Shown here one piece after another: positions 37,094 to 49,718 of a stretch of 64,000 bases of DNA. The notes beneath the pieces are model-generated. The model did not search any database. It was not told the origin of the DNA and saw only the letters and a list, made by a program, of their open reading frames with translations. This DNA comes from Dipetalonema caudispina (taxonomy: Eukaryota; Nematoda; Chromadorea; Rhabditida; Onchocercidae): positions 1 to 64,000 of the forward strand of contig JABVXV010000324.1 in NCBI GenBank assembly GCA_013365325.1, read 5' to 3'. The position numbers and the translations under genes were made by a program. The stretch's first letter is position 1; every line of letters begins with the position of its first letter.

Positions 37094-37982
37094 AAACGTA
37101 CAGCTTTTGAAATCTTTTAAATTCGATTTGATGAGTTTATGTATTTCTCTACAAATAGTAATAATGACAGTTGCTTCATTCTTATCCTTTATTAATTAAT
37201 CTGTATGATCTTCGATTAACTTACAGATGGTGTATTGAAATCAGTAATAATCTTGTCATACCACCGTAATGTGACCTAATTTCATATATTAGATGGTAGA
37301 AATAATTAAATCATAAAAAAAAATCTTCAAATCATTATATACTCTGTTGTTGCTGTGGCCAATGTGAAAACAGTTTTTAAGATGTTTCACAATCACTGAC
37401 AAAGGGAAGGAAAGAAAAGCTCTCGGTATTATTTGTACATAAAAGTACAATGAAGCAGCAGTAGTAAAAATTAAGGTATGACATACTGTGAGTGCATCAA
37501 ACGATACAACACTGACGTAACCATTTACAGGCGCACTAGTTGCTAGTCTTAATAAGTGGATACAGTGTATACTGTTTAATCGATTTCAGGAGAAGTGCTG
37601 ATTATGAAAAATTGCTGAAGTTTCATAAATACAATTCAAAATGTAATCAACAAGCTCAGAGAAAAGAGATAATAGTAAAGTTCAAGAGCACTTCAAAAGT
37701 TAAGATTCGATTCTTTCCAATTGAAAGTTTAATATAATTTCCATGACAAGTTTAAAAATTCCTCAAGTTTTCATTCATCAAAATTAGTTTGGAAAAGCTG
37801 CAATTATGAAATATTTTACACTAGTTATGAAATATTTTCATTTATAGAACAGTTGTTTTATAAGCATGATATAAACTGATGAGTAAAAATATGTGAACTT
37901 AAAAATGTCTTAAAATAATCGGACAGCGCTTCACATTAACTTTTTACCACTGAGCAGCTGCAACGGCAAGTTTTCCAAAAAA

Positions 37983-40900
37983 TCACTGTCCATTAGATTT
38001 TGGAATTTCCATTCGGCTGATAATGTCGTACATTGATGCGCGATTCTTCGATATGTCAACACGACTTAGGAGAGTTGAAATTTGGCGTTGAAAATCGTCA
38101 TCTTCTTGCTGGTTCAATGCAATACGCTGCAAATTTACGAATCTTCATAAAAATTTTCATCACTTCTGATCCTGGAACAACTGAGATTCTAAAAGTCTCA
38201 GTTTGGATAATCGAAATTAAGCTGAAAATGATTAAAGCACAGAAGAAAAAAGGAAAACAAGCAATCCAATGAAGTTAATGTCAGTAGTATCTTTCAAGAA
38301 TGAAAATACTATTTATCACAGATCACAGTCTCTGATAAATAGTAATCCATCCTTTTTAGTGGGTATTTAGATTAGAAGTATCAAAATAATAAGCAGAATT
38401 CAAATTTGCTGACGTTCACAACGTATAAATCAGAAAATATTTCTCATAGAATCTAATTATTTATTTCACAAAATTTCTTGCATTTTGAAGTGAAAGATCC
38501 CTGAATAAAAAAATGATTAGAAGAACTTGTCTTTTGTTGCAAAACATAACTCCGATAGAGTTGCATTTTGAATGAAAAAGACTACTTCCAAAATACATAA
38601 TAAAAGCCCTTTGCCAGGTGTAATCTTTTTGAAAATGCCAAATGAGCTTTAACAACACTGGAAGGAAACAAATACATTTCAGAAAGTGTTACTTTTTTCA
38701 GAATTGACTGAAAATGAGTGAGCACTTCTAGAATACAATAAATGAAACAACTATTTTACTACATAAGCAATCATTGATCTATTAAATTGCTCAAAGTAAA
38801 AAGGTTTTGAATAGCTCCCATAAATACTTTTCAGTACATTACAAAATCCAATAACAGGTAAGTGAAACGACAAACCTTGCACTAATTTAAGATTTTGATT
38901 TACAATGAAATACTTAAGTTTGAGCCGTAAAGATTAAGTAAATGTATCCCTATGAAGCAGTTGAGATTATCAGTAGAATCTTTAAATAGACCGAGAAATA
39001 TGACAACAGTATTAAGTCGTATTAAGATTACCTCGAAAAATTGGTAAGCTGCTACGAATCAAAATCACCAACGCTATTAATTTCCTGCAAAGCTTTAGAC
39101 ATAACAGCTCTCTAAGTTTAGAAACTTCAGAAATCAATCTTGAATTTCGATATCATTTTCATTTGAGTCTAATTTCCTGAGAAGAGAAACAAGATAAATA
39201 CAAATTGTTTACAAGTTACTAAGATGCTTAAACAGGATTTGGAAATGCATCGGTTTTGTGAGAAGTTTAAATAAAAATTTCGCTTCTAGAAATATGATAG
39301 ATATAACATACGAATATATAATGATAAACAGTGAGATCAATAAAACGTTCACTTCTATTTCATTAGAACAAAGTAAAGGTTAAAAACTGACTGGATTAAT
39401 TTCAAACAAAATAGGTTAATTTAATCATTTTTGTGTAGCACAGTATCAGGTATTTGGGTGATAGATCGGAAATCACTGCTGTCCTTTTTATTAAAAAAGA
39501 TTATCAATATTTCCTGAATATTCGCTCTTCCTATCCAAAAGGACATACTACAATTAGCAGGAGGCTATTCCATTCGGATTTCGGGACTAAGCGAACATTA
39601 AGATAAAACACAGACAAAAGTAATTTCGACAAATTTTATTAGGTATGGAAAAACAGACAGCTACAAAAAGGAATTTATTGAGAATTCGAAGTTTTTTCAT
39701 TCCAATTTCATAGAAAATTATAACGAACTGGATTTCGCACAATTTTTTTCTTAGCTGTAATCTATTTGTTCATGCATAGCACTTCTAAATATGTTCTACT
39801 GATCCTCTTAAAATAATTCAGAAAAAAAAAAAAATTAACTAAACAATCAGGTTCTTTGTATTTTTTGCCTTTTTTCTATCCTTCCAGTTTGCCTGCATTG
39901 AAAGACCGGATTTTCATATATAAACGAAATTTACATATGGTTATGCGAACAGGTCATTGATCTATCTAGCAAATGAATAGATTATAGGCCGACATTTTAG
40001 AATGCTACATCAATTCAAATTAATACAGAAAAAATCTATACGATTTGAACAATTACTCGAAGATTCGATGAGAGATGTACAACTGTATAACATTTTGCTG
40101 AAAGCAATTTCCAATAAGAAAGAAGACTTAATGTTAAAGAATGGTATTATTTATTTGTTTGAAGAAGAGATCGAAGCTTAATCGCTAAATTTTCAATATT
40201 TATACTTCATTGTGTTAACAACTGCTGCAAGCAATGGCACAATAAAAGTTGCTTAATCGATATGTGGAAGGAAAGTGATGTAAGTGGCATTACAGCTTCG
40301 AAAAAGAAATTGAATTCAGAATTTTTGATTCAACCATCAATTCTATTTAAGTGCCTTTTTTGCCTAGATCAGTGCTATATGATGACTCTGATCTGTTCTC
40401 AATTGGAGACAGTATTCATGATGTCATTTTGTTTGACCAACAGCTGTGTTTTGAACAATAATGAATTAATATGTTAAAAGTTGCAGTCAAATATTTACTG
40501 CCTCTAAATACTAAATAAAATTTAAATTTAAATAACTTATACCAAGATGTTTGGATTATTTATGTGAAACTTGACCAAGAAAAATAAGTGATGAAATATA
40601 GCCTAGCAAATTATATTCACTATAAATACATATATAATAACTGGAAATGAAATTGTTTATGCTCAGGCCTGCCGAATTCCACCGATCATCGAATACACAA
40701 ACAGTTCTTACTACTTTCGTTTTTTTTAAAATATAAATAAACAATCCTACTTCATGAAAAGAACGACGTCTTTTCTCGCGTTCCTCTCTTTGATGTTTTA
40801 AAGTATCCATTAGTTTTTCATTGTGTGCTTTGATCCTTTCTTCAACTTTATCCATGTAATGATTCAAATGATCTAGTTGTGAATCCAATCTTCGAATCTC

Positions 40901-42685
40901 TACAATAAAGAGTGAAACAAAAAATTCGTTTTGCACCACTGTTAGAGAAACATGAATCTTTAGATTTAATGAAATTGAAAATGATTCATATATGCATATT
41001 TATAACTAGTTCCTTTGTTTGGCCTAGAAAGAAAAAAAAGAAGGAAAAGAGTGGCAGTGTTGGCTTTTGTTCATTCATTTTATCCATTCCATTATAAACA
41101 AACAGTTAACAGCGTAAAAAAGAAAAACTACAATTTTTTGCCCGTCTAAGACACATAAAAAGCTTTTGAAAAAAATTTTGGCTTTTAGATGGAAAATTTC
41201 CTTGGACAGGCAAGCAATGATTTTAGTTTTGCTTAAAAGATAAATGTTTAAAAATTTTGTTGCTTGAATAAATGTTCTCAACGCATTAAATTTCGAAAAA
41301 TTAATATTTTTGCTAAAATTTACCTTCATTCCCATCATCTTCGGGTGTGACTTCGTTGAGCACTTCGAGACTATGTTGTAGCAGAGCAAGTGAACTATTT
41401 TTGTTTTCATTCGCTTCTGGCATAGTACCATTTGTTGTTGCCTGCAACATTTCAATATTTTAGAATCTGAGTATTGGACGATTAGCTTTAAATTAATTGC
41501 AAACTTCCATACTAAACTGAAAGTTTAACTTGTTAATTATGACCATTATTGAACTAGTTAAGTCGAGAAATCCGGAGCTATTTTCGGTTAATTAATTTCA
41601 ACTGAATCAAATTAGAATTTGGAAATATTTGCAGATCACTCAAGACAATTGAAGGCAGCATACTCGCAGAAAGAAGACTGCAAGAATGGTTAAGCTTGAG
41701 ATATATTTACTACTCCAGTAAAATCGTTAACATAGAATTATTTGCCAAAAGCTGTTCGCAGTTAAAATAAAATGCCTAAAATCCATGCTATCTAAGTGCT
41801 TGACTAAAAATCGATGGAAGAACGGAATGAGAAAGTGTCTCAGCTTTTTCTCCAAATGGGCTAAGAAACAAAGTTTGACATTGAAAATAGAGAAGTGCTT
41901 CAACTAACCGTCCATTCATTTAAATGTTTCTGAAAGGTTTTTATGGAAATAAGTAAGGGATAAAAAATATGATATACCATTCAAATTTTCAATTTAAAGT
42001 GCCAATTCATAAATCTATATTAAATAATAGTCTTCCAATATATATATAACACATTTTCTACATGTACTTATGCGGCATATGCGTTAATACTAGCTCAAAA
42101 AATTTTATAAAAGATTATCCTGGAGCTAATATGTTTTAGGCTTCTGATTAGTAGAGAATAAAATCCGAAACTTTTCTATCATATATAAGCTTATTTTGCA
42201 GTAGCAAATCAATAGTTTTTTTCTTCCATACTTAGCCAATCGACATCTTCTTTTCCTACCTTGCTAAAACTTTTAGACACATTAATGTTGAACTTGTTAA
42301 AATCATATTTAAAACACAGCATAATATTAGTACTTTTGAAAATGTACCATTTTCCTAGGATATTATTGAAGAATGCATATACCTGTTCTTGGATTTGGGA
42401 AAGAGGTCTGTTCCTCATTCGGACAACGGTTACATTCTCTTCGGTTCCCACTGGTGATAGCGATGATTTAATGATCTGACCGTTACTCGATTTATTTTTA
42501 TCTTCAATTGGCTGGCTTTGAACAGGTTGTAGCAATTGTTGTGGTTGCTGTTGTTGTTGTTCCTGCTGTTGAACATAACTGGGTGATGTGGAGGTGGATG
42601 AAGTGAACGATAATGTTGATGATGATGTTACACCCCGATCATTATTGTCACCAGTAATTATCCCGTTGCTTTTATCACTGTTCAT
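37983..42685 (-). CDS. Poly-Gln, coiled-coil protein, bublin/UPF0184-like
   Basis: Probable nematode member of the bublin coiled-coil (UPF0184) family, small cytoskeletal proteins linked to intermediate filaments in C. elegans. Exons in minus order: 42685-42383, 41441-41324, 40899-40751, 38126-37983; phases agree and give 237 aa. Residues 1-100 are Ser/Thr- and Gln-rich, with a Gln-rich run (VQQQEQQQQQPQQLLQPVQ) near 38-56. The coiled coil starts near 140 with IRRLDSQLDHLNHYMDKVEE and continues through HNEKLMDTLKHQREEREKRR. The last exon carries LNQQEDDDFQRQISTLLSRV and ends IPKSNGQ. The coil resembles bublin in the spacing of LD, LNH and L..R residues, but that match is from memory of the family pattern and is moderate. 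The long N-terminus is not typical of bublin. An alternative acceptor at 42677 could join upstream micro-exons. Confidence 0.6.
38308..38343. repeat. 11-bp perfect stem-loop
   Basis: ACTATTTATCA and TGATAAATAGT are perfect reverse complements around a 14-base loop. It lies in the last intron of the bublin-like gene. Confidence 0.7.
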
Positions 42686-42787
42686 TTAAAATGAATAGCT
42701 GTGATGCTTCACTTGATGCTGTCGTTTATTTGACAATGAATTGTTTTCTGCAAACAGATCCATCAAATAAGCTATGTTCTCATGCAT
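42686..42787 (-). promoter_or_regulatory. In-frame upstream ORF abutting the bublin-like start
   Basis: Minus-strand ATG at about 42787 opens a 33-codon frame (MHENIAYLMDLFAENNSLSN at its start). Its TAA stop is immediately followed by the ATG of the 237-codon gene, in the same frame (TTTTAAATG). It could act as an upstream ORF controlling translation. Alternatively, its last part could be part of an exon if the GTTTGCAG inside is used as an acceptor. Confidence 0.35.
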
Positions 42788-42824
42788 TTTTTCAATGACA
42801 GTGATAATAACGATAGGGAGTAAT

Positions 42825-42890
42825 AATAATAATAATTAATAACAACAATAATGATAATGAAAACAATAATGATAATAATAACGTAGGCTA
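42825..42890. repeat. AAT/AAC-type trinucleotide repeat
   Basis: Imperfect run of TAATAATAATAATAATTAAT and AACAATAATGATAATG units just upstream of the bublin-like 5' end. Confidence 0.8.
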
Positions 42891-42898
42891 TTCGACGA

Positions 42899-44391
42899 TT
42901 ACCAACAATCGTAGAAGACAGTCAGCACATTTCTAACTGATTCAAACAAAGAACAGTTAGAGACAATATGAGCAATCAATAACAAAAATACGATCAGTGA
43001 TGCAATTTTAGGCCCAGCAATGAATGAACACGGGTATAGAGCAACAATTGATGAAAAAGTAGCAATAAAAATACGAAGAGATGAATGGGAATGAATGCTT
43101 TCCATTCTACTCATAGATATCGGTAAGACTAACCGGTCTTGCTGTAGTAACTGTTGAATTATAACCAATAGTTCACTGATGTGTAAAAGTGACCTAATAG
43201 TGACACAATATTTTTTGTGCTAATATTTCACCTCATAATGGTTAGTAGATCCCTGAGTGATTTTACGAGCTTAAACAAACGATTCATTCCGATATCAACT
43301 CGTATATAATTCGTTGAAGAAAATCAAAAGATAAAAATTGCAGCTGTTTAGAAAATGGCTGAAACAAATCAACCAGAAGACAGAGGCAATTCTCATTAAA
43401 ACGAAAGAAGTCCCACTACAATTCATGCAAAATTATTTCGTTGTAATGTTTCTTCTTTCAGACATACAGACGAAAAGATTGTGCATGACGGGCGACATTT
43501 GGTTGTATATAGAACCAATAATTATCATAATGATGGATTAATCGGTAATTTTTGTAAATTTTGAAAAGAAACATTTATAGAAATGAACAAATGCAACGTA
43601 AGAATCCATATCATGACATTATCTCTGCTCCAACAATAATTATCTTTCATATCAAAAAGTATGAAAAGAAAATGCAGTAATTAAATTATATATAATTTTC
43701 ACAGATATCCACGTATCCCGCATAACCATTCGACCTTGTCGCCGATGATAATTGTAGTAATGATGAAAATGTATTGTACTTAAATAGCAGCACATCAGCA
43801 CATCACTCACATCATCCTGATCTCAAGGATAGCTTTCAATCATTTCTGATATTTCACCGGGAACTACAACAAGGACAGGAGAGAAAAATATTCGTCATAT
43901 TTCATACGTGAAGTAATCAATACTTCTAACCTGTAAAAATCTCTATTTGTTATATAAAAAAAAAAAAATAGAATTACAAACAAGTTTATTTTTTCCCATA
44001 CTCTAATAGATGTGGAAATTTCAGTCTAAATTTTCCCTCCATCCGATACACTAATCTCTTATCATGATTCATTTACTACTACTACTACAATTATGTTGTT
44101 AGCAATCATCCAACCAAAATAATACTTTATAAATAAAGCAATGTAAATAAACAAGCATGTAGGAGTGATGGATGATGAATTTACGACTTTGAACAAAAAT
44201 CAAATAGAAGGGCTTCAGATTTGCTAGTGAATGGAAAAGCATATGAGCAATGACAATAATTCACATAATTTGTCACCAACCAATAATTTATGTATGAGTA
44301 TGTATGTGTATGTATGTGTGTATATGAATGTATGTGAGTGTGTGTGTGTGTCTATGTATATATGTCTATGTGTGTCGGTGTGTGTCTGTGT

Positions 44392-44436
<45 letters not shown>

Positions 44437-47400
44437 GTTCGGTTGATAACACGTAAGTGATGAATCCGTGTGATGCTGACAAATGTAAGGTTATTCCGAT
44501 CAATGAAGCCATTTGTTTCATTCGATTTTTCATTAATAAATTAATTACTTTTCAAGAAAAACTATTTGGACTTCTAACTAGCAAATTAGATACTGCTTAA
44601 GAAAAATGACTTTTTGAGTTCAAATTTAAAGTAGAAAAAAAAAATACTGTAAGACAACTGTGGATTTAGTAGATGGAATATAATTAAGCAGTTATGATAA
44701 TTATCGTAGACAACAGATGTTTCGGTAGTAGTACAACACAACATCCGATCGATGAGAAAATGGCATTTAGAACTCTTAAAAATATTTGCATAGCTGGAAG
44801 CATATAGCTGATAAGACAAATCTTTCAGAAGTGTCCTAAGACAATACTTGATGTTACTAGATCATTGTTGACCAACACTTGGTCATTGCTGACCGGTGCT
44901 TTGTCATCATTGCAAGCTGCAAAACTCCATGAGAGCTATTGTTAAGATTGAATAAATGAATTGAATTCATAATTCAATTCAGATATTATATTTCACTTAC
45001 CCTTCGTCTTTCCCTGATAACATTCTGAAAACCTGTTGGGAAGGAAATGGAAAAATGTTATATTTACTTTCTATTTCTTACCGGAAAATGTATCCAAAGC
45101 AGGAAAGTCATGAAGTGTTTCGTTTCAGTCACAGCATTTCATCATAGCTATGACTAATTGCATTAAAGCATACCTAAATGTGAATGAGCTTTGGTACCTC
45201 AAAAAAAAAATAATATTCGCTCTGATCGATTAACAATTTTCTTATTAGTTAATGATGAATAGTATTTTAATTTTTCTTTCAAGAATTAGAGAACTGAAGT
45301 TTCAATTTAAAAAAAGTTACTCAGATTTTAGCAAAACCACCTGGAAATTTCAAAATTATTGGAAAATTTCATAGAATAATAAACAAAAAAATATTGATTG
45401 AAAATGACTGAAGAAAAAATCTACGTAAACTTTTTTCTTTTAACCTCTATTTCAAATGAAATAAATTCTCCATAGAAATCGTAATTTGTTTGGATACGCT
45501 GTCGGCAACAAATTATCCTTTCAAATAAAAGTGCTTCTGAGTATAAACTACGAGGGCTGAGGCCAAATCCAATAAATGAAACTGTTTTTCAAATTGAAGA
45601 AGCACAATTTTTCCACATTTTGAAAAATATCATTCAGAAAACCATTTGATCTTGTGAAAAAAGTTTGCAACTTTGTTTGAAAAGAAATTGAAATTTAATT
45701 TTGCATTCACTTTCAGATGTCATGTTCATGGATATGAAAAAGAAACTCTGACAATGAATTAGTTTTAACGCATTGTTTTTCTCGTTTTAAAGATTCATAT
45801 AAACATTTTTTGAATCAAATATGTAATAAGTGCATATTACTGTTTAATAAATACTTTCAATTAAAAATTGAATGATCTTCTAAACATCATTTTTCAAATA
45901 CTATTTTTGCGCGAGTATTTCAATCATTCCTTACGAGATTGCATTGAATGTCAGCGATATTATTTATCGTCAGCATCGTACCGTCCAGCGGTTTGTGTGA
46001 ATTGTTGAAAGAGCGATCTATTTGGTATTGAGGTGGTGCGGATCGGGTCCACAACTAAGCATTTATTTCTATAACAGACGCAGTTTGGCAATAGCAATCA
46101 AACCATCAAAAAAAAAAAAAAAATGCCCATAATTTAATGCCGCTATGAGTACAAAATGGTTAGTCGTATATTGCTTCAGCCATAATATAATTTGCACCCA
46201 TTTCACACAGACCCATCATCAAGTAATTGACAATTTCTGTTATCGTCAGATGGATTCACACTTTTGTAGTTTATTGCAGAAAGTAATTATGTAGTAGGGA
46301 AAAACTTTCTAATCAAGAAGGTTGAATTATAAATTATAATTGATCTCCTAAAGCATCTATTTCTTATTCGTTCCAAAAAAAACTTCTGAAACTCGTGGGG
46401 AACCATAACGAAATTCACAGCAATTCCTATATTATGTTCCTACTGTATCCGTTTCAAGTTCTTTTCTTACTACTTCTATTTATTTGATGATTTACAATCA
46501 ACAAATGAAAGAGACAGAAATGATTATTTAATTGAATCATTCTCAATCAATTGAAAATTGAATTCTATTGCAAATGCGAAGATGAGAAATGTGAAAACAT
46601 TGTTGCAACTACATGACACTAAACTCAAAATAAACTAACAATCTGTGCTGCAATTTGCAGAGATAAATTCAAACTGAGCAATTTGCAAAAAAAAATGACA
46701 GCAAAATGATATTATCCAGAAATATCCATATTCAGAGTTCAGTGACATTTCTCATCAAAATAAGGTCATCGAGTTTCATATCCTATTATCCCGATGATAT
46801 CCGTACCATTAGACAACTGTAATACAATACAGAAGAAAGGAATTTTTGAATGTTGAAATCGTCGAAATGGAAAGAAGGAGTTTTAGAAGAACAACGATGA
46901 TTTGCTGCACTACGAACAGATGCTGCCCGTTACTGCTGACGCCCAGTTGGCAGTCGATCGAAAACTACACAAAAAATCAGCAAAGCAAGGAAAGTTATAA
47001 TGGTTAATCTGCTTTGCACTGATTCACTTTTTTTTTTTACCTCCTGAATAAATAGGCCAAACGGACTAAGCAATCCTGTTGAACCGAATTTCTAAACAAT
47101 GAGGGAGAAAAAATTGAGCGAGTTATAGAGACTATGGAAGCAAAATAAGCGGAATGAACGATGCATATCAGATACACTTAAATTTTTAATTTAAACTAGA
47201 TTTTTCTATTCCTGCAGTGGAACAAGACTACATACAAGTTTCAAGTCTAGTATAAAGTTTCAAAACTTTAAGCTTAATACAAAACATTGCCAAAGCACAA
47301 TATTTCAGTTGTTCTGAATGGATATTTCTAAAAGTCTACGGACAAGGAGCAAATATCTCTAATAAAAGAATAGCGTAAAGAGAAGGCAAGAGCTTAACTT

Positions 47401-49718
47401 CAAGCTCAATCTTTGCTCCTTACCTAAAGATAAACAGGTTTAATCTCAGTGAATTATAAAATTCTTGTATGTCGGAGATGTTTACATTAGCTGCCATCCG
47501 TCTTTACGCTAGAATTGTTCGTTTCGTATATTTTGACAGAAATTTCAATCTTGGTGTTTGAATGACGCAAAAATCAATATCACTTCAGTAGTCGACGTGA
47601 GATAAAAAGGAAATATTAACTTTCAAATTTTGAAATGTTTGCGTCAACGCTTTATATAAAAAGAGAATATTTCATAAAATTGCAATGAATTTTATACTAC
47701 AAGCTAGAAATTTCGGAAATTTTTTAAAATAATTCAAACAAACATTTATGGTTCAAAAAATTAGTATCAAGAAAAGGATTTTCTGCACATCAGTGCGCTG
47801 AAATATAAATCATTACAAATACACATTTCAATGATGTCAAGGTCAAAATTATTTTCGCACCTTTTTACACCAACCATACATCTTCCAAATATACGTAAGC
47901 TCAGAACAGGCCTCAACCTAAAAGTAAATAGCTGCCTAAGCTTTGCTTTTTATGGAATATGTACAAATACAGTACGTTTCAATCTATGGCTATTTATGCC
48001 ACAACTTCAGAAATTATCAGTAATAAACATTTTCTCATACCATTTTTTCTTCTTGAATTTATATTCTTCTTCTTCTTCTATACCTCCTCTCCATTTCTCT
48101 CTCTTCTAAAAATAAATTTTGCTTTCTTTGATTTTGAATCTAATTGATAAGAAGTGGAAATAACGATTAGTGAAAAAATGAAGATTAATGAGCATAAGAT
48201 GCACCCGAAGTTGTGTTAAAAATGATAAGATTAAAAAAGAGATTTCCATTCCTTTGACAGTTTAGAAGTTGTCATTTAAGCAATAGATCACAGATACTGG
48301 CATGGAAAGTGATGTGCAGAATGTTAATTTAAACTAAAGCTTAAAGACGCCTAAGTTTGTGTTTTCTTTTTCCTGCTTACGGCAGTTAATCCTTATAAAC
48401 GTTTAAATTCAAACCCATATCAATTTTTTTTCAAATTTATAGGAAGATTCATCATCTCAAATAATTCCTTTGGATATTCAAAATTACAACTGAAAAAAAA
48501 TTAGTTCTAACTAATTTTTAAACAGGTTATTCAATTTTGAATTTAATTGCAAGAATCTGAGAGCTTCAGGAAAGATTTTTTCTTTGATCCAACTAATTTG
48601 TACTCAATAATGTTGATTTCCAAAGGAATTCAATACCATACAAGTTGAGCACTGCATGAAACAATGCGAACTTCTAAAATTAAAATAAGAAAGCAAGTAG
48701 CTGACCTGTGAATCTACTAATACAGGTCACAGGTCTTGAAACCTCAGAAATCTCCAATTTTTGCCATTTACCTTTATGTAAGTTACATTCTATCTGTAGT
48801 TCGAATGCAATATTCTTTCAAATAGGGGCGAAATTTGCATTTTGACATAAATTTGATTCTCATAAAAACTAATTACAGAATGATTGCAGTGCGAAATGTT
48901 CGTTCCGAAATGTCATCCTCTTGAGATTCTTTTCTTGTTTAAATCCATTAACCGAACACTGAGCTTAACAAAGAGGTACAAATCTTAGTATCGGATTCCG
49001 TCATACAAAAAAAAAACTTCCGGTTACATTGAAACAGCGCATTGTGATGTACTGGAATGTGGATGACTTAGCTTACAATATTCCAAACTGCAGCACTCCC
49101 CACCAAAATCGCCATCGAAACGTCGAAAACAATGAATAATTAAGCCTACTGAACCATAAATCTGAATTCTTGAACCAGTTTAGTGCTTCCAAAATCGCTG
49201 AATTTTTAACTTAAAAAACAATGAATAAAAGATTTTTTGTTTGAGTCCTCTTAGAAAGTTCAATAAATTCTTTTTTCTTGTTATACACCACAAAAAAAGT
49301 TTTCTAACAAAAAGAAAAACGATTATCGGATTGAGAAAAATTGTCAGTTTAATTTCACCCATAAAGAGTATATTTTTCTATTTCCATGCATTTCATTTTT
49401 TTTTTTCTTCTAGAAGTCAGTAACTTTTCTCACAAAAATAGGAAAATTAATTTTGATAAGATTTCCTAAAAAAAAATAAAAGCAAATGAAAGGGCGAAGA
49501 ATTTGTTCTTCCTGTTGTATTTCAAAATACATATGGATTGAAATAAAATTAAGTAATATGAACAATTTTCGAATTTTGTGAATTTGAAGGAAAAAAATCC
49601 TAGAATTCCATAGCAAAAAAGCAAAAACACCAAAATTTCCTTTCCAGAAGTTACACATTTACCTGACGCAATTTATAAACGAAGTTTGCAGAAGCAAACC
49701 AAAAAGTAAAAGAATCAT
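42899..49718 (-). CDS. Unidentified gene of micro-exons, possibly a small secreted protein
   Basis: Family not recognised. Minus-strand putative exons are 49718-49663 (ATG and a hydrophobic leader MILLLFGLLLQTSFINCVR), 47917-47895, 47075-47041 (LLSPFGLFIQE), 46054-45982 (LWTRSAPPQYQIDRSF then NNSHKPLD), 45032-45001 (FQNVIRERRR) and 43150-43134 (LLQQD). The three middle exons have good acceptors and donors, and all six are phase-compatible. The last exon may instead read through to a stop at 42899 as an 84-codon ORF with one hydrophobic segment. Alternatively it splices to 42677 and extends the bublin-like gene. A secretory leader on a cytoplasmic coiled coil would be inconsistent, so a separate gene is somewhat more likely, or the leader exon is wrong. 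The leader is pyrimidine-rich and could be chance. The 46054-45982 exon is the best supported. Confidence 0.35.
44290..44435. repeat. TG/TATG dinucleotide microsatellite
   Basis: Mixed TATG and TGTG repeats end in an uninterrupted TG run of about 38 bases at 44397-44434. The open frame across it (Val/Cys-rich) is a repeat artefact. Confidence 0.95.
49024..49168 (-). other. Alternative small cysteine-rich exon
   Basis: A minus-strand frame from an AAG acceptor at 49168 to a stop at 49024 reads through HCFRRFDGDFGGECCSLEYC and a later SQCAVSM. It is phase-compatible with the leader exon 49718-49663. Together they would make a 66-residue secreted peptide with six cysteines in the order C, C, CC, C, C. 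That order recalls insulin-like peptides, but the spacing does not fit (CC then four residues, C, eleven, C, instead of three and eight). Low confidence. Confidence 0.22.

Larger units (their letters stand above)
33963..37982. other. Convergent intergenic region downstream of ELP3
   Basis: 4 kb between the ELP3 stop (plus) and the stop of the bublin-like gene (minus). It holds the ELP3 polyadenylation signal (34276-34281), a minus-strand ORF pair at 36536-36832 listed separately, and the AT-rich inverted repeats at 37040-37093. Several plus-strand frames of 50-80 codons (34426, 36136, 37540) lack family signatures and are probably chance. Confidence 0.5.

Noticed and set aside
37540..37737. 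Lys-rich 65-codon plus-strand frame with a TTTCAG inside
   Set aside because: No upstream exon on this strand could be found, and Lys-rich frames of this size are common by chance in AT-rich DNA.
38033..38272. 79-codon plus-strand frame
   Set aside because: It overlaps the last exon of the minus-strand bublin-like gene (38126-37983), which has a good acceptor and stop.
44231..44446. 71-codon plus-strand frame rich in Val and Cys
   Set aside because: It is a translation of the TG/TATG microsatellite.
46030..46060. GC-richer segment that looked like a possible tRNA fragment
   Set aside because: No cloverleaf could be folded; the minus strand reads as a splice-flanked coding exon instead.
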